DNA of 64,000 nucleotides. Origin: Hyphomicrobiaceae bacterium. GTDB taxonomy: Bacteria > Pseudomonadota > Alphaproteobacteria > Rhizobiales > Hyphomicrobiaceae. The notes below the pieces were generated by a model. It did no database searches and was not told the origin of the DNA. It saw only the letters and a list, made by a program, of their open reading frames with translations. Location of the stretch: the NCBI GenBank assembly GCA_025351355.1, contig JANXWC010000058.1:34871-98870 (forward strand). The letters are read 5' to 3'. The position numbers and the translations under genes are program-made. How positions within the stretch are numbered: the first letter of the stretch is position 1; the number at the start of each line of letters is the position of its first letter. This document shows positions 54,803 through 63,079 of this stretch, in pieces.

Positions 54803-56248
54803 ATGCCCCGACCGATCATCGTCTGGTTTCGATCCGACCTTCGCCTCAGGGATAATCGCGCCCTCTTGCGCGCGGTGGCTACCGGCGCACCAATCATCCC
54901 CGTGTATGTCCTCGATGATGAGCAATCAGATCACTGGCGGACCGGCAGCGCCAGCCGCTGGTGGCTGCATCACAGTCTGGCGGCTTTGGCCGGCGATCTG
55001 CAAAAGCTTGGCAGCCGGCTTATTCTTCGACGCGGCAATGCGCTGACGGTGCTGGCGAAACTGGCTATCGACTGCAAGGCCACGGCGGTGCATGCGTCGC
55101 GGGCCTATCAGCCTTGGGCGGGGCAGCTTGAAACCGGCTTGAAGCAGCGGTTGGAAGCTGACGGCGTCGACTTCCGCCGTTTTTCGGGCTCGCTGTTGTT
55201 TGAACCGGAAGCGGTCCGCACCAAAGACGGCCGACCGTTCAAGGTTTACTCGCCGTTCTGGCGTGCCGCCATGGAGCCTGGTGACCCGCCGCGTCCGGAG
55301 CCGGCGCCCCGCGCGCTTGCCGCGCCCGCACGCTGGCCGGCCAGCGATGACCTCAATGCATGGCGATTGTGCCCTGAAAAGCCCGACTGGGCCGCTGGGT
55401 GGCCGCAACATTGGTTGCCCGGGGAAGCACATGCGCAGGAGCGGCTGAAGGAATTTTTGCGGTCGTCGCTGACAGTCTACGCCACCGACCGTGACCGACC
55501 CGACCGCCTGGCTACCTCGCGGCTGTCGCCCCGATTGGCATTCGGTGAGCTGTCTCCGGCCACCATCTGGCACGAGGCCCATGCCGCTTCGCGCAGCAAA
55601 CCCGAGCTTGCCGCGGGGCTGTCGAAATTCTGCAAGGAGATCGGCTGGCGCGAATTTTCCTATCATCTGCTCTGGCATTTCCCCAGCCTGCCCGACGCGC
55701 CATTCCGGCCGGAATTCGAAAAATTTCCCTGGCGCAAGGCGCCAGTAGCGTTGCGCGCCTGGCAACGCGGCCAAACCGGCTACCCGATCGTCGACGCGGG
55801 CATGCGCGAACTCTGGCAGACAGGTTACATGCACAACCGCGTGCGCATGATCGCTGCTTCGTTCCTGATCAAGGATCTGATGTTGCCTTGGCAACAGGGC
55901 GAAGCGTGGTTCTGGGACACGCTCGTCGACGCCGATCTCGCCAGTAATGCTGCAAGCTGGCAGTGGGTCGCGGGGTGCGGAGCCGACGCCGCGCCGTATT
56001 TCCGGGTGTTCAATCCGACGCTGCAAGGCGAGAAGTTCGATCCAAACGGTGTGTATGTGCGCCGTTGGGTGCCCGAACTCGCCCGTTTGCCCGATGCGTT
56101 CATCCATCGACCGGCAACGGCTCCGAGCCAAGTCCTGGCCGAGGCCGGCGTCGAACTGGACCACACCTATCCGCGTCCTATCGTCGATCATGCTGAGGCA
56201 CGCGAGCACGCGCTGCTGGCTTTTAAAGGATTAAAAGCTGTCGTTTGA
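54803..56248 (+). CDS. phr: deoxyribodipyrimidine photo-lyase
   Basis: A 481-residue class I photolyase/cryptochrome-family enzyme that repairs UV-induced cyclobutane pyrimidine dimers with light. N-terminal antenna domain opens IIVWFRSDLRLRDNRALL. The FAD domain shows ATSRLSPRLAFGELSP, CKEIGWREFSYHLLWHFP, YPIVDAGMRELWQTGYMHNR, WQWVAGCGADAAPYFR and FNPTLQGEKFDPNGVYVRRW. These motifs, with the asparagine in YMHNR, favour a DNA photolyase over a cryptochrome. ATG 54803 begins MPRPIIVWF. Confidence 0.95.
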   Translation: MPRPIIVWFRSDLRLRDNRALLRAVATGAPIIPVYVLDDEQSDHWRTGSASRWWLHHSLAALAGDLQKLGSRLILRRGNALTVLAKLAIDCKATAVHASRAYQPWAGQLETGLKQRLEADGVDFRRFSGSLLFEPEAVRTKDGRPFKVYSPFWRAAMEPGDPPRPEPAPRALAAPARWPASDDLNAWRLCPEKPDWAAGWPQHWLPGEAHAQERLKEFLRSSLTVYATDRDRPDRLATSRLSPRLAFGELSPATIWHEAHAASRSKPELAAGLSKFCKEIGWREFSYHLLWHFPSLPDAPFRPEFEKFPWRKAPVALRAWQRGQTGYPIVDAGMRELWQTGYMHNRVRMIAASFLIKDLMLPWQQGEAWFWDTLVDADLASNAASWQWVAGCGADAAPYFRVFNPTLQGEKFDPNGVYVRRWVPELARLPDAFIHRPATAPSQVLAEAGVELDHTYPRPIVDHAEAREHALLAFKGLKAVV

Positions 56249-56326
56249 GCGTTGCGCTGCCGAATGCTATTCTATGGGGTAGCCTCGTCCTGGCCTAAAG
56301 CTGCCAGCAACCCATCATGAGAATAG

Positions 56327-57004
56327 ATGCGCAACACACCCTTCAGCCGCCTTGGGCGACTGGCTGCGATGCCACCGCCGACGGGACACGGCCTGCGCAT
56401 CGGCTTGCTAGGGGGCTCGTTCAATCCGCCGCATGCGGCACACGCCCTGATCAGTGAGATTACGTTGAAACGCCTGCAGCTCGACCGGCTCTGGTGGCTG
56501 GTAACTCCGGGGAACCCGCTTAAATCCGGGGCCGAGTTGATGCCGCTGGAACAGCGGATCGCTGAGTGCCAAGCGCTGGTCCGTGATCCGCGCATCGTGG
56601 TTACCGCATTCGAAAAGGACCTGCCGACCGCCTACACGGCAGCCACCTTGGATTTCCTCACGCAACGGCTCCCGGACACGCATTTCGTGTGGATTATGGG
56701 TGCTGACTGTCTAGTACACTTCCACCGTTGGCAGCAGTGGCAGCACATCTTCGAAAAAATACCGATTGCGGTGGTAGATCGACCGGGTTGCCGGTTGCCG
56801 GCGCTGGCTTCTCCAGCCGCACGGCGGTACGGAACCTCCCGGATACCCGAGAGCCGGGCCGCATCGCTGGCAACGATGCGAGCACCTGCCTGGACATTTC
56901 TCGGGGGGCCATTGTCGCCACTTTCGTCAACCATGCTGCGCCGCCAAGGCTCTGGGCTCGATCCGAATTCACCGCAAAGCGATGGCGGCGGGGCAATAAC
57001 TTGA
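56327..57004 (+). CDS. nadD: nicotinate-nucleotide adenylyltransferase
   Basis: A 225-residue NAD-biosynthesis enzyme that converts nicotinate mononucleotide plus ATP to deamido-NAD. Nucleotidyltransferase motif GLLGGSFNPPHAAH near residues 26-39, DTHFVWIMGADCL as the middle signature, and SSTMLR as the C-terminal ISSTxxR-type motif. An alternative ATG at 56369 would shorten the basic N-terminus. It heads nadD-rsfS-rlmH, a standard alphaproteobacterial order, with 68 bases before rsfS. Confidence 0.96.
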   Translation: MRNTPFSRLGRLAAMPPPTGHGLRIGLLGGSFNPPHAAHALISEITLKRLQLDRLWWLVTPGNPLKSGAELMPLEQRIAECQALVRDPRIVVTAFEKDLPTAYTAATLDFLTQRLPDTHFVWIMGADCLVHFHRWQQWQHIFEKIPIAVVDRPGCRLPALASPAARRYGTSRIPESRAASLATMRAPAWTFLGGPLSPLSSTMLRRQGSGLDPNSPQSDGGGAIT

Positions 57005-57072
57005 AATTCTTGGGCTTTGCGCCTATTATGAGAATGTCGTCCCAACCCTGAACGAAGGATAACCGCTCCACG

Positions 57073-57522
57073 ATGCCACGCTCTCAAGAGAGTGCCCGCA
57101 AGGGTCCATCTCGCGCCACAAACCCTGCCAATGGGGCACTGTCGGCGGCGATTTCCAGCCAGAGCAGCACTGCGGTGGAGGATGGGGCGCTGGCCAATCA
57201 GATCGTCCAATGGCTCGATGACGCCAAGGCGGAAGCGGTGGTATCAATTGATATCAGAGGCAAAACGTCGATCGGCGATTGCATGATCGTTGCCACCGGC
57301 CGGACAGATCGGCACGTTGGTGCCATTGCGGACCAACTGCAGCGCCTGCTCAAAGAGTACGGCGTTTCGAACGTCCGGGTCGAAGGTCAGCAAACCTGTG
57401 ACTGGGTGCTGGTCGACGTGGGTGCAACCATTGTGCATATTTTTCGGCCCGAGGTGCGTGAGTTCTATAACCTCGAAAAGATGTGGTCGGGCGATCGCCC
57501 CGGCGAACCGCCGGCGCACTGA
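57073..57522 (+). CDS. rsfS: ribosome silencing factor
   Basis: A 149-residue RsfS/Iojap-family protein that binds ribosomal protein L14 and blocks subunit joining when nutrients are scarce. The core runs IVQWLDDAKAEAVVSIDIRG, SIGDCMIVATGRTDRHVGAI, TCDWVLVDVGATIVHIFRPE and FYNLEKMW. A disordered N-terminal 38 residues precede it; a later start is possible. It ends 29 bases before rlmH. Confidence 0.95.
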   Translation: MPRSQESARKGPSRATNPANGALSAAISSQSSTAVEDGALANQIVQWLDDAKAEAVVSIDIRGKTSIGDCMIVATGRTDRHVGAIADQLQRLLKEYGVSNVRVEGQQTCDWVLVDVGATIVHIFRPEVREFYNLEKMWSGDRPGEPPAH

Positions 57523-57551
57523 ACCTAGCTCCGCGCGTTGGAGGGATAAGT

Positions 57552-58034
57552 GTGCACATCGTCCTCGCCGCGGTCGGTAAGCTGAAGGCGGGGCCGGACC
57601 GCGAATTGTTTGAGCGTTATTGGGATCGCGTCGCGGCTTCCGGCCGAAAGGTGGGCATCGCCAATATCCGCTGCGTGGAAATACCCGAGAGCCGCGCTGC
57701 CAATGGGGTAGAGCGCAAAGCTGACGAAGCACAGCGCCTCCTACGCATCCCAGTCCAAGGCGCGCGATCCATTGTGCTGGACGAGACCGGTCAATCGCTG
57801 ACTAGTCAAACCTTCGCTGCTTTTATTCGCCAGCAGTGCGATGGTGGCGTGCCGGAATTGGCCATTTTCATTGGTGGGCCGGACGGTCACGGGGAAGCGC
57901 TGCTGAAGAAGGCGGACCTCGTGCTTAATCTGGGGACCATGACGTTGCCGCATGGGCTCGCGCGCATCGTGCTCGCGGAGCAGGTGTACCGCGCGACGAC
58001 CATTCTGGCAGGTCATCCCTATCATCGGAGTTAG
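57552..58034 (+). CDS. rlmH: 23S rRNA (pseudouridine(1915)-N(3))-methyltransferase
   Basis: A 160-residue SPOUT methyltransferase that modifies pseudouridine 1915 of 23S rRNA. It starts HIVLAAVGKLKAGPDRELFE and contains the knot motifs FIGGPDGHGEALL and LPHGLARIVLAEQVYRA, ending HPYHRS as the family does. The GTG start at 57552 is supported by GGAGGG upstream; a longer in-frame start at 57483 overlaps rsfS and is rejected. Confidence 0.96.
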   Translation: MHIVLAAVGKLKAGPDRELFERYWDRVAASGRKVGIANIRCVEIPESRAANGVERKADEAQRLLRIPVQGARSIVLDETGQSLTSQTFAAFIRQQCDGGVPELAIFIGGPDGHGEALLKKADLVLNLGTMTLPHGLARIVLAEQVYRATTILAGHPYHRS

Positions 58035-58124
58035 GCGCGGACGGCCTTGAATTTGCGGCTGGACAACGCAGGCTGTTGGTCTCTGTATGGGCGTCGTCGC
58101 CAATAGCCCGGATGAGATCAAGCA

Positions 58125-59321
58125 ATGCCCTATACGCCTGCCTCGACTGCCTTGAAGCGCTTTACGGTGCTTGATCTAACGCGCGTGCGGTCCGGTCCGA
58201 CGTGCGTGCGCCAGCTCGCCGACTGGGGCGCCAACGTCGTCAAAATCGAAATGCCTGAGCATCTAGACACAGGTGACCCGATGGGCGGGCCGCGGCACGG
58301 ATCGGACTTCCAGAACCTGCATCGCAACAAACGCGCAATCACGCTTGATTTGAAGTCGCCGGAAGGCGTCGCCGTGTTCAAGCGGCTGGCGGCCAAGGCG
58401 GATGTCGTCGTGGAGAATTTCCGGCCCGACGTGAAAGAGCGGCTGGGCATCGGCTACGCAGCCATCAAGAAAATCAATCCGCGCGTGATCTATGCCAGTA
58501 TTTCTGGCTTCGGCGCCGATGGTCCATACAGCGATCGTCCCGGGTTCGATCAGATCGCGCAGGGCATGGGCGGCCTTATGTCGATTACCGGAGAACCGGG
58601 CCGCGGCCCCATGCGGGTAGGGATCCCGATTGCGGATCTCTCTGCGGGGCTATTTTGTGCCATGGGCATCATGGTGGCGCTGCTGGAGCGCGAGCAGTCC
58701 GGTAAAGGGCAACAAGTAGACACGTCGTTGCTAGCCGCGCAGATCTTCATGCTCGATTTTCAGGGTGCCCGCTGGATCAACGAAGGTCAGGTGCCCAAGC
58801 AAGCCGGCAATAATCATCCGACATCCATTCCGACGGGGGTGTTCAAGACCAAGGATGGCCATATCAATATAGCGGCGTCTGGCCAGAGCATGTGGGAAAA
58901 ATTGTGCCAATCGATTGGCGCGCCGGCGCTGGCGACCACACCGGACTACAAGACCAGCGCACTTCGCTCGAAGAATCGCGATGTGCTGAACGCGGCGCTG
59001 GAGACGCATCTCGTCAAAAAGAGCAGCGTTCATTGGGTCGAGGCGCTGAATGCAGCGGGCGTGCCGGCCGGGCCTATCTACAACATGGATCAGGTATTTG
59101 CCGATCCGCAGGTACGGCATTTGGGAATCGTCGATGAGATCGACAGCGGCGACGCGCGCGGAAAGGTGAGGGTGGTGCGGCAGCCGGTGCGCTTGTCGCG
59201 CACGCCGAGCCGCACGGTGGTAGCGCCGCCTGAGCGCGGCCAGCATACCGCCGCCGTGCTGAAAGAATTCGGCTTCAGTGCCGTTGAGATTAAAGCGCTT
59301 AAAAAAGCGCAGGTGGTATGA
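58125..59321 (+). CDS. CaiB/BaiF-family (class III) CoA-transferase
   Basis: A 398-residue acyl-CoA:carboxylate CoA-transferase. Family segments: TVLDLTRVRSGPTCVRQLADWG and VVKIEMPEHLDTGDPM, HRNKRAITLDLKSPEG, VVVENFRPDVKERLGI, ASISGFGADGPYSDRPGFD, and the catalytic aspartate in GIPIADLSAGLFCAMG. C-terminal AGVPAGPIYNMDQVFADPQV completes the pattern. The substrate pair is unknown. It follows rlmH by 90 bases and precedes an M20 peptidase gene, without clear operon linkage. Confidence 0.92.
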   Translation: MPYTPASTALKRFTVLDLTRVRSGPTCVRQLADWGANVVKIEMPEHLDTGDPMGGPRHGSDFQNLHRNKRAITLDLKSPEGVAVFKRLAAKADVVVENFRPDVKERLGIGYAAIKKINPRVIYASISGFGADGPYSDRPGFDQIAQGMGGLMSITGEPGRGPMRVGIPIADLSAGLFCAMGIMVALLEREQSGKGQQVDTSLLAAQIFMLDFQGARWINEGQVPKQAGNNHPTSIPTGVFKTKDGHINIAASGQSMWEKLCQSIGAPALATTPDYKTSALRSKNRDVLNAALETHLVKKSSVHWVEALNAAGVPAGPIYNMDQVFADPQVRHLGIVDEIDSGDARGKVRVVRQPVRLSRTPSRTVVAPPERGQHTAAVLKEFGFSAVEIKALKKAQVV

Positions 59322-59447
59322 AATCGGTCAGAAGAATGGGTGCCGTTGGGACGCGCCTTTTAACACTCCTGGCCTTTGCATTGTGAACTGACGTATTCAC
59401 CGTTGTTGGTCACGCGGACCACTCCAAACACCATGAGGATGCACGTA

Positions 59448-60619
59448 ATGCCGATTATCAATCATGTCGCCTCGCTGCACGAGGAGATCACCGGTTGGCG
59501 CCGTGATCTGCACGAGAATCCGGAATTGCTTTATGATGTGCATCGCACCGCAGCGATGGTTGCCGACAAACTGAAAGCCTTCGGTTGCGACGAAGTCGTG
59601 ACCGGCGTTGGCAGGACCGGTGTGGTCGGCGTCATTCGCGGCAAGTCAGGCAAGTCCGGCAAGGTGATCGGATTGCGTGCTGATATGGATGCGTTGCCGA
59701 TCGAAGAAATCACCGGTCTCCCCTATGCGTCCAAGGTTAAAGGCAAAATGCATGCTTGCGGCCATGACGGGCACACCGCCATGCTGCTAGGCGCGGCGAA
59801 ATATCTGGCCGAGAGCCGCAATTTCGACGGCACGGCAGTTGTCATTTTTCAGCCTGCCGAAGAAGGTGGCGCTGGCGGCAAGGCCATGGTCGACGATGGC
59901 ATGATGGACCGCTGGGGCATCCAGGAAGTCTATGGCATGCACAATGCGCCCGGCATGCCTGTCGGCACCTTTGCCACCCGCAAGGGCGCATTGCTCGCCG
60001 CATCCGATTTCTTCAGCATCGACATCGAGGGTAAGGGCAGCCACGCCGCCGAACCGCACAAGGGCGTTGATACGTTGGTGGTCGGCGCCAACATTCTGCT
60101 CGCGCTGCAAACTATCGTCGCGCGAAACCTCGATCCGCTCAAATCCGGCGTCGTCACGGTCGGCGCGTTCAACGGGGGCCACGCCAACAACGTCATTCCG
60201 CAGCACGTCAAGATGCTCGGCACCGTACGCACGCTGCTGCCGGAAGTGCGAGATTTGCTCGAAAAACGTGTGATTGAAACGGCGCAAGGTATTGCCGCAG
60301 CCTACGGCGCTGTTGCCAAAGTCGACTACCGCCGCAGCTACCCCGTTACCGTCAATCACGGTCGCGAGACGGATTTTGCGGTCAGCGTTGCCGCGGAAAT
60401 CGCCGGTCGTGACAAAGTGGAGCCGGACGTCACGCCAATCATGGGCGGCGAAGACTTCTCGTTCATGTTGGAAGCCCGGCCCGGCAACATGATCTGATCG
60501 GCAACGGCAACACCGCCGCCTGCCACCATCCCGCCTACGACTTCAACGATGCCGCCATTCCCCATGGCGTCAGCTATTGGGCCCGCCTCGTCGAAATTGG
60601 TATGCCCGTCGCTCGCTGA
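59448..60619 (+). pseudogene. M20 family amidohydrolase (hippurate hydrolase-like), frameshifted near the C-terminus
   Basis: As written the frame stops at 60497 after 349 residues. It carries the M20 metal motifs HACGHDGHTAML, QPAEEGGAGG and MHNAPGMPVG, plus GGEDFSFMLEARPGN. Right after the stop, the frame shifted by one base reads IGNGNTAACHHPAYDFNDAA and VSYWARLVEIGMPVAR to a stop at 60617-60619, which is the missing family C-terminus including the last metal-binding histidine. One base is missing near 60492-60498. ATG 59448 has AGGA upstream. Family enzymes deacylate N-acyl amino acids or IAA conjugates. Confidence 0.88.
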
Positions 60620-60622
60620 AAT

Positions 60623-61477
60623 CTAAGCCAACGCCTCCATGGCGAACTGCGGGCGCTGGTTCCTGTCGGGGAACAGCTTTTCGAGTGCCGGCGGCGTCAT
60701 CGGTTCGTGCAGGTAGATTGCGCTCGCCACATAGACGGTGCGCATGCCGTGGGCGAGGCCGCCGGGAATATCAGTGTGTACGCCATCGCCAATGGCGAGA
60801 ATATCGGTCGCTTCGATCGTTCGTCCGGCGATATCGGCAATCATTTGGCGGGCTGCGTCGTAGATAGGTGAATATGGCTTGCCGGCATAGGCGACCTTGC
60901 CGCCCATCTCTTCATAAAGTTGCGCCACCGCGCCAGCGCAATAGATGATCCTGCCGCCGCGATCGACCTTGATATCCGGGTTCGCGCACAGCATCGACAC
61001 TGAACGTGCAGCTAACATTTGCAACGTTTCCCGGTAATTTTCCGCTGTCTCCGTCGTGTCGTCAAAGAGACCCGAACAAAGGATGCGTTCGGCACGTGTC
61101 GCGTCAGTCAGGGTAATCGCGAGATCATCGAACAACGTAAGGTCGCGCTCGGGGCCGATGTGCAAGGTCGGCTGTGCGCCCCAGCTGTGCAGGATTTCGC
61201 GCGTTACGTCACCGGATGTCAGCACCCGGTCATAGGCCTTGGGCGTTACGCCCAGTCCAGCCAATTGCTTGATCACGCCGTCTGCCGGGCGCGGTGCATT
61301 GGTGACGAGAATGACGTAGCCGCCATCGGCCCGGAATTTGGTGCATGCATCAACGGCTGGCTGGAACGCCGCAACGCCATTGTGCAGCACGCCCCAGATA
61401 TCGCAGATCCACGCCCGTGCCTTGAGCCTCGGCGCATGAATGCTTGTGACAATTGTCGTCGCGGTCTGCTCCGGCAT
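60623..61477 (-). CDS. TIGR01459 family HAD-superfamily hydrolase
   Basis: A 284-residue HAD phosphatase of the NagD-like class IIA type. Motif I is CDIWGVLHNG, motif II region VILVTNAPRP, motif III lysine in AGKPYSPIYDAA, and motif IV ILAIGDGVHTDIPGG. The first motif has tryptophan where most HADs have the second aspartate (DxD), which is typical of TIGR01459. Substrate unknown. The stop lies 3 bases from the restored M20 stop on the other strand. Confidence 0.9.
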   Translation of the reverse strand: MPEQTATTIVTSIHAPRLKARAWICDIWGVLHNGVAAFQPAVDACTKFRADGGYVILVTNAPRPADGVIKQLAGLGVTPKAYDRVLTSGDVTREILHSWGAQPTLHIGPERDLTLFDDLAITLTDATRAERILCSGLFDDTTETAENYRETLQMLAARSVSMLCANPDIKVDRGGRIIYCAGAVAQLYEEMGGKVAYAGKPYSPIYDAARQMIADIAGRTIEATDILAIGDGVHTDIPGGLAHGMRTVYVASAIYLHEPMTPPALEKLFPDRNQRPQFAMEALA

Positions 61478-61573
61478 TCAATTGCGCTCCGCCCGGGCTA
61501 TATCGAGACACCATCGCCAATGATGGGGCGATAGCAAACAGCGAGCCTGGCGACAATGTCTGAATGCTGCCGA

Positions 61574-62986
61574 CTATGCCGCAGACGCCGCCGATGCGGA
61601 GGTTAGAATATCAGCGCGGACCGCACGTTTGCTGCCGAACAATGCGCCCTGACCGAACAGCACACCGAAGCCGAGGATGCGCGCCAATGCATGCTCGTCA
61701 TCGATATGATTGACGATCAGGCCAAGTCCGGCCGTGGAGAAATGGCGGCAAACATCGGCCGAGGCAATGATACCGCCGGCGGCCGGCAAGCCTTCGATCA
61801 GCACATCCGCGTCGAGTTTGACGAAGTTGAAGCCGCGAGCCTTCAGCATCTCGAAATCCATGTCCAAATCGGTCACGCTTTCGATGGCGAACGTCAATCC
61901 CATCTCGGCGATGGTATTCAGAATGTCCCAGTGTATCGGTCCGAAGTTGCGGACATCGCTCTGATCGAACGACAGTACCAATGCTGCGCCGTCCGCTGCG
62001 ATCGTCGCCGCAGTTACCTCGGCGCGGAATTGCTGATCGGGCAGCGAGTCGCCATGGACATGGGAAAGAATTTCCGTGTCGCGGCCACGCAGCTGGAAAT
62101 GCTGCGCAATACGTGCCGCACGCGGCAATATTGCCGCGTCAACGCGCGCCAGCATGCCGGCCTCGCGAGCCGCAGCCATGACCCTATCGTGGGCCATTTC
62201 CAGCCCCGCGGCGTCTTTGAATCGCACCGACACCTCGTAGTGGCGCGGACGATCGAATTCGATTTGCTGGATCGGCTCGAGATAGATCGTTAACCGGTCG
62301 AATGAAAGGGCATCAGACAGCTCAAGTGCGAATGCCGATACTTCGGTTCCTCCTGTGCCTTGCCGTGCGTTGGGCTGGGCGCTAATGACATTGGTCCGCA
62401 TCGCGCGCGTGGCGGCGTATTGTGCCCACGCAGTTGCCGTTTCAGCTTGCACCGCATCCGGGTCAGGAGTGGCAGCTTTGGGGCCGGGCGTTATGCGCGC
62501 CAATTCAGCGACAAGGGACTGCAGATGCTCGAACCCGTTTTCCTGCGGCTGCAGGGGGCGGTTATTGGTAACGGCAACCGAAATTCTGCTCACGCTCGGT
62601 TGCGGTGCCGGCCGTGACTCGACGTCGGGGGCCGCATTTTCAGGCTGCGGGAGGGTAACGGGTTGCACAGATTGCTGCGCGGGACGCGGCCGCCGCCGGG
62701 GTGTTGCTTTGAGTGCGGGAGCCTGACGTGACGCGCGTGGCCGAAGCAGTATGTGCAATGCTACCAGATTGACGTAAGCGATCCCGGCAATCAGCGCCGC
62801 GGCGAAAGGGCTGATTCCACCGTGGATCTGCAGCCCAAGCTTCAGCGCGAGAACGAATAGAGCCGCCGAGACTAGCGCAACCAAGTCGGCCTGCCAGTGC
62901 ACGGCCAAGCCTCCGCCATCTCGGTTCTTAGTTGGTGCCGCTTGAGCTTCAGAGTTTGCCAAGATCACATTCCCGCGCGAATTCAC
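61574..62986 (-). CDS. EAL-domain protein with degenerate active site, membrane-anchored
   Basis: A 470-residue protein with two N-terminal hydrophobic spans (VALVSAALFVLALKLGL and AAALIAGIAYVNLVALHI), a proline-rich linker, and a C-terminal EAL fold (about 225-455). The EAL signature reads EPI (YLEPIQQIEFDRP), and the metal-binding N of the next motif is absent (YEVSVRF); KLDADVL and GQGALFG remain. Loss of the metal ligands predicts no c-di-GMP hydrolysis, and a binding or scaffold role is more likely. Start is GTG 62986, with AAGAG upstream. Confidence 0.82.
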   Translation of the reverse strand: MNSRGNVILANSEAQAAPTKNRDGGGLAVHWQADLVALVSAALFVLALKLGLQIHGGISPFAAALIAGIAYVNLVALHILLRPRASRQAPALKATPRRRPRPAQQSVQPVTLPQPENAAPDVESRPAPQPSVSRISVAVTNNRPLQPQENGFEHLQSLVAELARITPGPKAATPDPDAVQAETATAWAQYAATRAMRTNVISAQPNARQGTGGTEVSAFALELSDALSFDRLTIYLEPIQQIEFDRPRHYEVSVRFKDAAGLEMAHDRVMAAAREAGMLARVDAAILPRAARIAQHFQLRGRDTEILSHVHGDSLPDQQFRAEVTAATIAADGAALVLSFDQSDVRNFGPIHWDILNTIAEMGLTFAIESVTDLDMDFEMLKARGFNFVKLDADVLIEGLPAAGGIIASADVCRHFSTAGLGLIVNHIDDEHALARILGFGVLFGQGALFGSKRAVRADILTSASAASAA

Positions 62987-63079
62987 GAATCACTCTTACA
63001 CGGGAAAATCTTTCGCCCTCCTGGCGGCGAGTGCAACCAATTACATGGATCTATCACCAGATTTCGCTGGGTTGGCTGA

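Noticed and set aside
54926..56209. 427-codon minus-strand open frame
   Set aside because: Antisense to photolyase; no family features.
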